The notes under the pieces were generated by a model, which searched no databases, had not been told where the DNA came from, and saw only the letters and a program-made list of their open reading frames with translations. Shown here piece by piece: positions 17,281 to 28,299 of a stretch of 64,000 nt of DNA. The position numbers and the translations under genes are program-made. The stretch is from Candidatus Hydrogenedentota bacterium (GTDB lineage Bacteria > Hydrogenedentota > Hydrogenedentia > Hydrogenedentales > SLHB01). Location: assembly GCA_029552745.1 (NCBI GenBank), contig JAKPDK010000184.1:551372-615371 (forward strand). Direction: 5' to 3'. Every line of letters starts with the position of its first letter. Position 1 is the first letter of the stretch.

Positions 17281-17341
17281 GTATCCAGGAAATCATCTTT
17301 GACTTCTATCCTCTTTGCAAGCAATAAAGTTCCCTGGATAC
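17281..17341. repeat. 61-bp segment bounded by inverted repeat GTATCCAGG/CCTGGATAC
   Basis: GTATCCAGGAAA at the left and TTCCCTGGATAC at the right pair over 12 positions with one mismatch, with 37 bp between. It lies between the end of the rhamnosidase gene and the tonB/tolA-like gene. It could be a terminator-like structure or a small mobile remnant. The rest of the 17141-17378 gap must hold the promoter of the next operon, but no clear boxes are visible. Confidence 0.4.
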
Positions 17342-17378
17342 GAGACGATTACCAAACCGACCTATGCGTTTTCCCCAT

Positions 17379-20300
17379 TCAGTTGACTGTAAAAATATAG
17401 TTTCCTGAACCCAAAGCTAACCTCCAACCGGATGAGGTCTGTTCCGCGTCTTTCGGGAGTTCCTGATTGTTCATTAACACGCGCCCTTCTTGCTTTACCC
17501 GAGGTACCGTAACCACCGCCTCGCTATTTGGAGGAACGCAAACTCTCATCCAAAAACGGTCTTCGTCCCTCCTCCAGTCGCAGGCGATTTCCCCCCGAAC
17601 GGAATCCAGTCTTGTCTGAGCGCCTCCTAAATTATCTGGGATACGCGGCGCTATCTCAATCCGATGAAATCCAGGCTCGGGCAACGCGCCTATACCGCCC
17701 ATTACATCCATCATCCAACCTAGGATGCCCCCAAACATCTGGTGATTATGGGAATTCATCTTATTATCCGTTTCGAGATTCCACAACTCCCATAAAGTCG
17801 TTGCCCCATGGTTTAACATGTAGCCCCAACTCGGAAAATCTTGCTGAAAGACCAACCGAAAAGCCAAATCCTCACGATTTGCGGCTTTGAGTACGTCGAA
17901 CAGGTACTTTGTACCCAAGATCCCCGTTGCAAGATGTCCATTTCGTTTTTCTTCTATGTCTCGTATCAAGTGTTGTAACGCGGACTCTTTTTGTTGGTTT
18001 TGAGCAATTCCAAGATACAGAGGCCATATCTGAGAAAACTGGCTCCCATTGCCGTAACACTGATCCTTCTCGTTCCAAAAACTTCGGTTAAAAGCGTCCG
18101 CGATCCGCGCAGCCCGGTCGGCGAAGCTAATGCGATCTCCTTCGTTTCCGAGAACCGACGCAAACTCCTCTAAAATCTTAGCCGTCCAGTAATAAACCCC
18201 CGTGGAGATTAACGGCCCTGGTGTTTCTTCCAAACCAACCCAGTCACCATAATGGCAATACTCGACAATACCCTCTTTCGCCCTCTTTTCCATCGTGGAA
18301 AACCAGCGCTTGATGTTTTCGTAATGCTCTGACACAGCGCGGACATCGCCGTAATAGCGGTAAAGGTACCATGTAATCAGCGGATAGGCAATTGCCCATG
18401 GGGGGGAACCTTCTACGCGTCCAAAACGCCCCTGCAAAAAGGGGGCAACATCCGGTACATACCCTTCCTCGCTTTGGGAATCCGCAATACAGCGCAACCA
18501 ATTTTCATAATACGCCGCGGCATCGTAATTCATGATGGTACTTTCCGCGGCTAGATGAGCGTCCCCCATCCAGCCCATGCGCTCATCCCGTTGAGGGCAA
18601 TCCGTGGGATGACTCATCGAGTTCGCACGAATACTCCACCGTGTCATGTCCCGAATGGCATTAAGTACCGGGCTCGTCGTGGAAAAACATCCCGCTTCGG
18701 GAAAATCGGTATGAACGACCTCCGCTTGGATGTCATCGGCTTTAAGGTCTCGCGGGTACCCTTTTATTTCAGCATATCGAAAACCGTGTTGCGTGAAACG
18801 AGGAGCATAGACTTCTTCACCGCTCCCCTTAAGGATATATCGGTCTGTCGCCCGCGCCGAACGTAAATTGGACGGATTCAATGTCCCGTCGGGATACAGA
18901 ACTTCGGCATGACGCATCACAATTTCCCTACCGGCATTTCCCTCTACCCTAATGCGCAGCCATCCCGTAAGATTCTGCCCGAAGTCCACTATTTGAGTGT
19001 CGGCATCCAACCGGCTGATCTGTATCGGATGGCGCCGTTCCACAACACGAATTGGAGGCATGCTTTGATTGTTCAACTGCCGGGGTGGTTCCTCGTAAAG
19101 AACCGCAGGCGCCCAATCCGTGTCCTGAAATCCGGGCTCTGCCCACCCCGGAATCTCTTTTCTGGCATCATAGGTTTCGCCATGGTACAGGCTTTCTTCT
19201 CGGATGGGACCATCGACCGTTGTCCGCCAACTTTCATCCGTAACAACGATTTCTTCGCCACCGTCGGCGTATTTCACTCGCAATTGCAACCACGCGGCGC
19301 ATGTACCGTAGTGCCAGCCGTGTCCAAGCATCAGACCTATGGCATTTTCCCCGGAACGGACCGCATCGGTAACGTCGTATACGCTGTACAATGCCCTTTT
19401 TGTCCGGACGGTATCCGCCGGATCAAGGACATGGTCTCCGATACGTTGCCCGTTCAGATACAATTCATAATAGCCGAGAGCGGATACATATGCCCTGGCA
19501 CGCGTGACCTTTTCACGCAAGGAAAATCCTTTTCGAAGCAGCGGAGAATGCAGCGACTCGCCGACATAATTGCATATCCCATCGGTAAGATAAGCAAGGC
19601 TTATTCCATGTTGCTCGCTTTCCTGAGTCGTGGAACAGGTAGCGGATTTTCCCAGGGATAACACGTTCTGTCCCGTTCCCAACAGACGCAGCTCGGCTAA
19701 TGCAAACACGTAGGAGCCCGGTTTTCGTTCATACAAGCGAGTGGCGGAAAGTCGGACATAGCGGGCTGAGATAGGAGTTTCGAGCCGAATGGTCACCGCG
19801 TTGCCGCCAGGATTGGGCACATCCGTCTCGCCGGAGTCGACCGTGTACTTCGGTGATGTGAAACGGTCTTCGTCAGAAAACTCTAAACGATACCTCAGAG
19901 GAAAACCAAAACCCTCGACCGTAGTGTCCCCTTCTTTTTTTGTTGCAGGGTACAGAATAACCGTGGTGATCTCGTCAGAACCGCCCAAATCGAGTTGTAC
20001 CCATTGGGTCTCGTCTGCTTTACCGACCGTTCGCGATTGATATCCTACGTGTTGCTTCGCATCTTGCGGACCACGAATCCACCGGGCTCTAAAATCTTCC
20101 GCATGTAACAACCCCATTTCGAACCAAGCAGGCTCACTCCACGCACTCACACGGTCTTGGGCATCCCATGTGCGCACTTTCCAATAATAGCGTGCAAAAG
20201 AACGAAGTGCGGGACCGGCATACTCGACGTGTATCGAATTGTCAGAAATTATCTTTCCCGAATCCCAATAGGGCGTCCCGTTGTCTAGCTCCTCTAACGA

Positions 20301-20516
20301 GGAAGCAACCATTACCTCATACGCTGTTTGCTTCTGGTTGTTCTCGGCATGTCTCATCCACCAGGAAAAGCGGGGAATCGGCGTATCAATTCCCAACGGA
20401 TTGCACAGGTATTCCGTACGTAAATGGGTAGGAGACATCTGCTCGCTGCCTGACGCGTCCATCAGCGGGATGACCAGTATGAGAAAAATGAGTCCAGTTG
20501 TTCTGTTTCGCATCAT
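17379..20516 (-). CDS. alpha-L-rhamnosidase, GH78, with inserted F5/8-type C domain
   Basis: 1045 residues from ATG 20516 (MMRNRTTGLIFLILVIPLMD), which has a signal peptide and GGAGG 11 bases upstream; the longer ORF would overlap the upstream gene. The order is an N-terminal Fn3-like rhamnosidase domain (PIPRFSWWMRH...YYWKVRTWDAQ), an inserted discoidin-like domain at about 160-285, beta domains, then the (alpha/alpha)6 barrel with the GH78 acid-residue motif DCPQRDERMGWMGDAH. The C-terminal beta domain ends the protein. It is exported and would cut terminal alpha-L-rhamnose. The RhaS-like transporter operon a few kb away fits uptake of the product. Confidence 0.9.
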   Translation of the reverse strand: MMRNRTTGLIFLILVIPLMDASGSEQMSPTHLRTEYLCNPLGIDTPIPRFSWWMRHAENNQKQTAYEVMVASSLEELDNGTPYWDSGKIISDNSIHVEYAGPALRSFARYYWKVRTWDAQDRVSAWSEPAWFEMGLLHAEDFRARWIRGPQDAKQHVGYQSRTVGKADETQWVQLDLGGSDEITTVILYPATKKEGDTTVEGFGFPLRYRLEFSDEDRFTSPKYTVDSGETDVPNPGGNAVTIRLETPISARYVRLSATRLYERKPGSYVFALAELRLLGTGQNVLSLGKSATCSTTQESEQHGISLAYLTDGICNYVGESLHSPLLRKGFSLREKVTRARAYVSALGYYELYLNGQRIGDHVLDPADTVRTKRALYSVYDVTDAVRSGENAIGLMLGHGWHYGTCAAWLQLRVKYADGGEEIVVTDESWRTTVDGPIREESLYHGETYDARKEIPGWAEPGFQDTDWAPAVLYEEPPRQLNNQSMPPIRVVERRHPIQISRLDADTQIVDFGQNLTGWLRIRVEGNAGREIVMRHAEVLYPDGTLNPSNLRSARATDRYILKGSGEEVYAPRFTQHGFRYAEIKGYPRDLKADDIQAEVVHTDFPEAGCFSTTSPVLNAIRDMTRWSIRANSMSHPTDCPQRDERMGWMGDAHLAAESTIMNYDAAAYYENWLRCIADSQSEEGYVPDVAPFLQGRFGRVEGSPPWAIAYPLITWYLYRYYGDVRAVSEHYENIKRWFSTMEKRAKEGIVEYCHYGDWVGLEETPGPLISTGVYYWTAKILEEFASVLGNEGDRISFADRAARIADAFNRSFWNEKDQCYGNGSQFSQIWPLYLGIAQNQQKESALQHLIRDIEEKRNGHLATGILGTKYLFDVLKAANREDLAFRLVFQQDFPSWGYMLNHGATTLWELWNLETDNKMNSHNHQMFGGILGWMMDVMGGIGALPEPGFHRIEIAPRIPDNLGGAQTRLDSVRGEIACDWRRDEDRFWMRVCVPPNSEAVVTVPRVKQEGRVLMNNQELPKDAEQTSSGWRLALGSGNYIFTVN

Positions 20517-20542
20517 AGTTCCTGTTGCCTCCTCTGAGTTAT

Positions 20543-21052
20543 TCAAGCATGTCGAATGCGTTCCACATGAATTTCCTTCCATGTCGTCCCATCAAGGTCA
20601 TACAAAGACGCTCCAATTTCGTGCGGTACTATTCGCACGATCGCAAAACTCGGCGGTACTCCCGTCCGGTCGTTTACCTTCAAGTGACCCGGATTCACAT
20701 GAAGCGCTTTTCCCATCCACTCAATCTTCGCCCGATGGGTATGCCCGGTTAGAATAAGATCTGCCTCATAATCTTGGGGTAACAAGTCTTTCGGCGCATG
20801 CACCGCTACCAACGTCAGCCCGTCGATATCCTCCACGATGCGTTTGGGAATGTGAGGGTGGTAATACTCCGAACACCAAAGTCCCGGCACAGCAGTGACG
20901 TTATACCCCGCATCACGCAAAACTTCCGCATCTGAAAAGTCATCGCCCAAATGAAAAAATCGATCGGCATGATAGATTCTCACGGCAACATCCGCCACCG
21001 ACAACATCAGCGGCAGATTCCCATGAGTATCGCTCATCACACCAATAATCAC
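20543..21052 (-). CDS. YfcE/MJ0936-type metallophosphoesterase
   Basis: 169 residues if started at GTG 21052 (VIIGVMSDTHGN), which matches the usual family start; the ORF track's extra 47 Cys-rich residues look non-coding. Metal-site motifs GVMSDTHGN, FHLGDDF, VAVHAPKD and ILTGHTH are present. The middle GN(H/C/M)D motif is replaced by VPGLWCSEYY, so one metal or phosphate ligand is missing. Family members cleave phosphodiesters such as 2',3'-cyclic nucleotides in vitro. The rhamnosidase gene begins 26 bp downstream. The activity of this variant is uncertain. Confidence 0.75.
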   Translation of the reverse strand: MIIGVMSDTHGNLPLMLSVADVAVRIYHADRFFHLGDDFSDAEVLRDAGYNVTAVPGLWCSEYYHPHIPKRIVEDIDGLTLVAVHAPKDLLPQDYEADLILTGHTHRAKIEWMGKALHVNPGHLKVNDRTGVPPSFAIVRIVPHEIGASLYDLDGTTWKEIHVERIRHA

Positions 21053-21231
21053 TTGAAAAAGGCTTCCGTTTATAAAGTGGCGTTCTTTCCCACACGGGCA
21101 TCCATTCATCGCAATCGAATAATCGAAGTCACAATCGCGAATTGTTGCACACCGGACACAATCAGAGCAATCAGAAATGTCTCGTTGCCGCACGGTATAG
21201 AAGGTTCATGGGGCAACGTGCTACTATATAG

Positions 21232-23130
<1,899 letters not shown>

Positions 23131-23168
23131 TGGCTGCTTTTCGAACTTCCTGTACTCTCAGCTAAACG

Positions 23169-24221
23169 TTAAAAATCGAACTGGTCAATATTGTTACTAT
23201 CAAAGACGATGGGATCGCCCAAAATAATCTCGTCGCCTACCACTTTGACGGCGCCGAGTCTACCTGCGTCAAAAGTCGTCGCGCCGGGTTTGATCTCATC
23301 TTTAGCCGCCGCCACCGCGACGCGAACTGCCAAATACCCCAAATCAACCGCGTTCCAAAGAACGAATTTCTTGACGGTGCCGTCTTTCACATATTCGCGC
23401 ATCATATTGGGCGTGGACAATCCCGTCAAAAAGACACGGTCCGCCGCTTGGGCATTCCGGATGGCTTCTGCCGCGCCCGGCAATGCCACTGACGTGATGG
23501 CAAATATCCCTTGTAACTCGGGATAGGTTTTCAAACAATCTGCCGTGACTTGAGTAGCTAGTTCTTTGTCTTCTTCGGACGCCTTCGGGTCTTTTGACAG
23601 GTTAACCATGTTCGGGTATTTTTCCTGGCGATATTTTTCCATCTCGCGCATCCAGATATTTTGATTCGCTGCCGTAAGCGACCCCGTCAAGATTAAGTAC
23701 TTCGCTTCAGGTCCCACTGCAGATGCCATGACATCCATCAAGGTGCGTGCGACGCTTTCCGATGTGCATTGATTGACAAAAAAGTCGCGGGCGTCTTTCC
23801 GTGCGTCCGCATCCCAAGCGATGACCTTGATACCTGCAGCCCGAGCTTCTTGTAAGACCGGCGCAATCGCATCCGGATCGTTCGGTGCCACGGCGATGGC
23901 ATCGTATTTTTTCGATATCCACGTTTCAATCATCTGCACTTGCTGTTGCACATCGTTGGTAACGGGACCATCATAAACCAGCCGGACATCAAGTTCTGCA
24001 GCCGCTTGTTTTGCGCCTCGCTCCGTTGCGTTGAAAAAGTCAATCCCTATCAGTTTCGGCATAACGCCGATCGTGAGCTGTCTCGGGCTTTCTCCTTGCG
24101 ACGTAGAAGAGTCGGGTGCTGCGCCCGATTTGTCCGTCGCGTCGGGTTGGTTGGGCTTACAACCACAAAGAATTACCAGCGCCGAAAAAACTGCTACAAG
24201 AATCACACACCAGGTTTTCAT
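23169..24221 (-). CDS. RhaS/LsrB-like sugar-binding lipoprotein of an ABC transporter
   Basis: About 350 residues from ATG 24221 (MKTWCVILVAVFSALVILCG), a lipoprotein signal with lipobox LCGC; the ORF track adds ten upstream residues. The mature part starts LTIGVMPKLIGIDFFNATER and has AVAPNDPDAIAPVLQEARAA and VIAWDADARKDARDFFVNQC, which match periplasmic binding proteins of the RhaS/LsrB/ribose group. ATGA overlaps the permease stop, so it is translated with the operon. The nearby GH78 rhamnosidase makes rhamnose the most likely ligand. An AI-2-type or other pentose/hexose ligand is the alternative. Confidence 0.85.
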   Translation of the reverse strand: MKTWCVILVAVFSALVILCGCKPNQPDATDKSGAAPDSSTSQGESPRQLTIGVMPKLIGIDFFNATERGAKQAAAELDVRLVYDGPVTNDVQQQVQMIETWISKKYDAIAVAPNDPDAIAPVLQEARAAGIKVIAWDADARKDARDFFVNQCTSESVARTLMDVMASAVGPEAKYLILTGSLTAANQNIWMREMEKYRQEKYPNMVNLSKDPKASEEDKELATQVTADCLKTYPELQGIFAITSVALPGAAEAIRNAQAADRVFLTGLSTPNMMREYVKDGTVKKFVLWNAVDLGYLAVRVAVAAAKDEIKPGATTFDAGRLGAVKVVGDEIILGDPIVFDSNNIDQFDF

Positions 24222-25183
24222 AATTTGGCTCTCCCTCGAGACGTCATCCATTCGTTCAAAATTGCTGTGATAACCAATAATACGCCAACGGCGATAATCA
24301 CGTACTGGGCACGCACATCAGCCAACAGTAAACCGTGTCTTAGAATACCAATCAAAAAAAGCCCAAGCAACGAACCGACGATGCTACCCTGCCCGCCGCT
24401 TATACGAGTGCCTCCAATCACCACGCACGCTACTACTTCCAACTCGAGTCCTCGCGCCGTGTCGGCTTTCGCGGTTGCATATAAAGCAGTATGAAACAGG
24501 GCTGCAATCCCGCACATGATCCCACAAACCGTGTAGAGCGCCAGGTACATGCGGCTGACCCCGATGGCTGCAAAGCGCGCCGCTATGGGATTTTCCCCGA
24601 TACATTCCGTGAACCGACCCATCCACGTTTTCCGCAGGATGATCCCTGCGAAGATGAAAGCGACCAACAGGAACACAATGGAGAACGGAACGTCTTTCCC
24701 GCCCGAGAATTTAAGCAGGCTCCCCTGGCCTATCCATAGAAAATCTGACGGGAAATCGGCAAGAGCCCGCGCCTTGCTGAGCCCCATAGCGATGCCGCGG
24801 AAAAGTGCCATCGTGGCTAGGGTGGTCACGAGGGGAGGCACCCCCAATCGACTAATCACAAGCCCGTTAGCCATACCACATACACCACCGACCAACACAC
24901 CGACGGCTCCCGCAAGCCAGATGGGCAAATGGACGTCATTGAACAACATGCCGAAGACAACCCCAGAAAGGGCGAGAATGGAGCCTACGGAAAGGTCGAT
25001 TCCGGCTGTTGCCATGATGAACGTCATCGGCAAGGCAAGAAGTCCCGCGGGCACCCAGTATCGGGCACGCCGCAACAGATTGTTCCAATCCGAGAATCCA
25101 TCCACCGTAGCGGCAAAACCCAGATACACCACCAACAATAAGAGGAATAAGATCGCTTCTCTCGACGCTAGAAGGCGTTTCAC
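24218..25183 (-). CDS. sugar ABC transporter permease (RbsC/RhaP-like)
   Basis: 321 residues with about nine membrane segments. The family motif TAGIDLSVGSILALSGVVFG is near residue 65, and VIGGTRISGGQGSIVGSLLG near residue 260 is typical of the BPD-transp-2 sugar permeases. It would pair with the permease half of the upstream fusion protein to make a heterodimeric channel. ATGA overlaps occur at both ends, with the fusion gene (25180-25183) and the binding protein (24218-24221), showing tight translational coupling. Confidence 0.9.
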   Translation of the reverse strand: MKRLLASREAILFLLLLVVYLGFAATVDGFSDWNNLLRRARYWVPAGLLALPMTFIMATAGIDLSVGSILALSGVVFGMLFNDVHLPIWLAGAVGVLVGGVCGMANGLVISRLGVPPLVTTLATMALFRGIAMGLSKARALADFPSDFLWIGQGSLLKFSGGKDVPFSIVFLLVAFIFAGIILRKTWMGRFTECIGENPIAARFAAIGVSRMYLALYTVCGIMCGIAALFHTALYATAKADTARGLELEVVACVVIGGTRISGGQGSIVGSLLGLFLIGILRHGLLLADVRAQYVIIAVGVLLVITAILNEWMTSRGRAKL

Positions 25184-27684
25184 GAAGATTTCTCCGTCAG
25201 ATTCTCATGGAGCAATTTGTCTGCAACCACCGCAAGCAGTATCAATCCGCCAATAAAGAAGTTCTGCCAATAGGAACTGATGCGCATCAGAATCAAGGCA
25301 TTGTAAAGCAAGGCTGTTAAACAGGCTCCCAGCAAAGCCCCAACCGCTGAACCTCTTCCACCAAGTATGTTGGTGCCGCCAATCACCGCCGCTGCAATGG
25401 CACGCAGTTCCCATCCTTCACCGGTATTGGCTTGAACGTTACCGTAGAAACCCGCATGAAGCACCGCGGTAAGACCCACCAATGCCCCACTCATTCCAAA
25501 GGTCAACATCGTTAAGCGTATTTTGGATAACCCAATGAGTTGAGCCGCTCTCGCGGAGTTGCCAAGTGCTAGCACCCTACGTCCCGACAATGTATAACGC
25601 ATGAAAATGTGAATGGCAAGAGTAACGCCTGCCGCATACCAACAGATTTTCGGAACCCCGAGGAAATTACCTAGTCCCAGTGCGCGATAGGCGTCGGGCA
25701 GCTGCAATACCTCCTTACCTGCGGTAACAATACGCATCACACCTCGATAGATACTGATCCCCGCCAACGTAACGATAATCGGGTGAATTCGCGCCAACAA
25801 GGCCGTACCCGCGTTCGCCAGACTCAAAGCCGTTCCCGTCGCAATCGCAAGAGACAGACAAACGATCGGCGGTACGCCTGCTTTAGCAGCCAACGCCGCA
25901 ATAGCGCCCACAAGACCCATCATAGAACCTACCGAAATATCAATGCCGCCCGCACAGATGACCAGCATCGCGCCCTGAGCCATGATGGCGGGCAATGCGG
26001 CATTTGCCAACACGTCCAAAAGGTTTCTCGTATTCGCAAACTCGGCAGGTTTCAAAAAAGCCATTACAAGGGCCAAAGAAAGCGTGAATCCCAACAGACC
26101 CAATTCACGAGCGCGCATCAACACCGCGGCACGAGACCGTTTTCGCTCACGCTGTTTCTTTTCTCTTTCCTGCTCGGCAAGAGAAAGCGGAGATTTCGGC
26201 ACGGCCGCTTGCGCCATGTCATGTTCGGTGTGTTCCCCGGGCTTGAAAATGCCAACGGCTTTGCCTTCCGCCATCACAAGGACACGGTCACTCAGTGCAG
26301 CCACCTCGGGCAATTCGGAGCTAATTAAAACTACCGCAACCCCTCGCGCGGCGGACTCGGTGATAAGGCGGTGAAGTTCCGCTTTTGCGGAGACATCCAC
26401 CCCTCGGGTAGGCTCGTCAAGAATCAGAATTTTTGGGTCCACAGCCCGCCACCGTCCAAAGACGACCTTCTGCTGGTTACCGCCACTCAACGTGGTCATC
26501 GGCTGTTCCATGGAATCGGCCTTGACGCCGGTGTCAGCTATGATACGCGCCGCCAACGCCGATTCACGGGCATGATGGATCCACGTCGCGGTGCAAAGAC
26601 GCTTGAGCACCGAGACGGTGGCATTCGAACGGAGCGGATGGGTTGGGAAAATGCCTTGTACTAGGCGGTCTTCCGGTAGATAAGCCATACCCGCGGCAAC
26701 AGCGTCTTGCGGTGAGCGCACCCGTACCGTAACCCCATCAATCAATACCTCGCCTTGTGCGGCTCGGCGAAGCCCGAAAAGAGTCTGGGCAAGTTCGCTC
26801 CTACCAGCCCCCACAAAACCATATATCCCAAAGATCTCGCCCGCACGCACGTCAAACGTCACGTCGCGGAACGCGCCTGCGACATCCCCGAGATGCTCCA
26901 CCCGAAGTCGTACACCGCCCTTTGCCAAAGAAGGCTTCTCAAAAGGCCGCGCCGAGTCACGGCCTATCATCGCGGCGACGAGACTGTCCATAGTAAAAGC
27001 GGCAGCGCTGTCTTCTGAAACCGTCTCGCCATCTCGCATCACCGTGATACGGTCGCATAATTCCAAGACCTCTTCTAACCGGTGGCTTACATAAACAATG
27101 GCAGTCCCTTCTTCGCGTAAACGACGGATATGCGTAAACAAGCTCTCTATCTCGTGAGAGGTGAGAGCCGAAGTCGGCTCGTCAAGGAAAAGGACCTTTG
27201 TCCGTTGGGCAACCGCTGCGGCGATTTCCGCCATCATGCGACGTGCCACCGACAAACCCGCCGCCGAAGCCCGAACATCAAATGATTCGCCAAAAGTCCC
27301 TATTTCCCGTTCCGCCTCCGCATAGGTGCTTCGCCAATCAATCAAGCGGTAGCGGTTTCGAATCAGACCACGTCGTAACAACATATTTTCCGCTACGCTA
27401 AGCTGTGGAAATAGGTCAGCTTCTTGATGAACGACGGCAATGCCACATGCTGTTGCATGAACCGGACCCGTGAGAGCTATGGGCTTGCCCGAAATCCGAA
27501 GAATGCCCGCGTCGGGCGGAAACACTCCCGACGCGATACGAATCATGGTGCTCTTGCCTGCGCCGTTCTCCCCCACCAAACCATGTATCTCCCCGGGGCG
27601 TACGCGCAGGTGCGCACCACGCAGCGCCTCGACGGCACCAAAACGTTTATAGATATTTTCGAGTTCAAAAATGGGTTGCGTCAT
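25180..27684 (-). CDS. fused sugar ABC transporter: two ATPase domains plus permease
   Basis: 834 residues. Residues 1-240 are a first nucleotide-binding domain (Walker A GENGAGKST, Walker B LFLDEPTS; its signature LSVARRMM is degenerate). Residues 250-500 are a second (LSGGNQQKVVFGR, ILILDEPTRGVD). A charged linker, SLAEQEREKKQRERKRSR, leads to a permease domain of about 310 residues with GGIDISVGSMMGLVGAI and VIGGTNILGGRGSAVGALLG. In RbsA/RhaT-type systems the ATPase and permease are separate proteins. Here they are one chain with no frameshift seen. It is the first gene of the three-gene operon. Confidence 0.9.
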   Translation of the reverse strand: MTQPIFELENIYKRFGAVEALRGAHLRVRPGEIHGLVGENGAGKSTMIRIASGVFPPDAGILRISGKPIALTGPVHATACGIAVVHQEADLFPQLSVAENMLLRRGLIRNRYRLIDWRSTYAEAEREIGTFGESFDVRASAAGLSVARRMMAEIAAAVAQRTKVLFLDEPTSALTSHEIESLFTHIRRLREEGTAIVYVSHRLEEVLELCDRITVMRDGETVSEDSAAAFTMDSLVAAMIGRDSARPFEKPSLAKGGVRLRVEHLGDVAGAFRDVTFDVRAGEIFGIYGFVGAGRSELAQTLFGLRRAAQGEVLIDGVTVRVRSPQDAVAAGMAYLPEDRLVQGIFPTHPLRSNATVSVLKRLCTATWIHHARESALAARIIADTGVKADSMEQPMTTLSGGNQQKVVFGRWRAVDPKILILDEPTRGVDVSAKAELHRLITESAARGVAVVLISSELPEVAALSDRVLVMAEGKAVGIFKPGEHTEHDMAQAAVPKSPLSLAEQEREKKQRERKRSRAAVLMRARELGLLGFTLSLALVMAFLKPAEFANTRNLLDVLANAALPAIMAQGAMLVICAGGIDISVGSMMGLVGAIAALAAKAGVPPIVCLSLAIATGTALSLANAGTALLARIHPIIVTLAGISIYRGVMRIVTAGKEVLQLPDAYRALGLGNFLGVPKICWYAAGVTLAIHIFMRYTLSGRRVLALGNSARAAQLIGLSKIRLTMLTFGMSGALVGLTAVLHAGFYGNVQANTGEGWELRAIAAAVIGGTNILGGRGSAVGALLGACLTALLYNALILMRISSYWQNFFIGGLILLAVVADKLLHENLTEKSS

Positions 27685-27729
27685 GGCGCTCGATAATAAA
27701 ACGCGGCAACTCGCGGGTCAACTCAGTGA

Positions 27730-27875
27730 GTACGTCCTGTACCCCCTTGCGATGTCTTATTCCTTTGAGTGAGAAATTGAATAGCGGGCTTCCCATATAG
27801 GTTATTGCGGGAAAGGCATGGACGCATGGGACTCCTTGCTACGTTTGAGTTATCTATGACCCCCTTGATCGTTTG
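27730..27875 (+). repeat. dispersed fossil-ORF repeat, copy B
   Basis: In one frame this reads LSEKLNSGLPI-stop-VIAGKAWTHGTPCYV-stop-VIYDPLDRL, which follows LNEELKKGFSIMVINGKVPT...GTPKYV...NEPLEHL of copy D position by position. It is clearly decayed, with stops at two places. Confidence 0.55.
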
Positions 27876-27980
27876 TCGGGACACGCCCTTTTTCCGGGGT
27901 AGGTCTTGTCCCACCACGTGCTGATCCCTGTCTTTGCGAAGACCGCCATGAGGAACGACCCGGCAATCCCCCAGGTTTCT

Positions 27981-28010
27981 GTAGGGGCGCTACGTGTTGC
28001 GCCCTCCCGT
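27981..28010. repeat. GGGCGC palindromic repeat
   Basis: TGTAGGGGCGC-tacgtgtt-GCGCCC has the arms and the CCTA/TAGG flank of the GGGCGAG palindrome family. A weaker relative, TAGGGACGCCC...GGTCGCCC, is at 28247-28272. Confidence 0.45.
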
Positions 28011-28050
28011 GTTTCCAGATAGAGATCTTTTCCCTCTAGATTGCCCGCCT

Positions 28051-28198
28051 TGTCATTGCGAGGAGTGCCGTTAGGCACGACATGGCAATCCCCTCAGGTA
28101 TCCGTAAATTACCCTGCCGCCCCTGCCCGACGCCCTCATGCGCTGTGCGGTTAAGGGGATTTCTTCGTCGCATCCGGGACTCGTTCCTCGCAAGGACA
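28051..28198 (+). repeat. MITE-like composite repeat with TGTCATTGCGAGG inverted ends
   Basis: The left arm TGTCATTGCGAGGAGTGCC...GGCAATCCCCTC and right arm GGGGATTTCTTCGTCG...TTCCTCGCAAGGACA span about 148 bp, in the same orientation as 5885. The right end has diverged slightly. The remainder of the 27685-28299 gap shows only short palindromes. Confidence 0.75.
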
Positions 28199-28299
28199 AC
28201 CAGGGGGACAGTAGGCAGAAAAAGAGAGTACTAAAATATGACATTGTAGGGACGCCCGCCTGTGGTCGCCCAACCGCTCATAGCCTCACCCAGAATAGG

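Noticed and set aside
21053-21193. Cys-rich 47-residue N-terminal extension of the YfcE-like ORF
   Set aside because: The family starts at V-I-I-G-V-M-S-D-T-H; the extension has no matching domain and covers the thiC promoter region.
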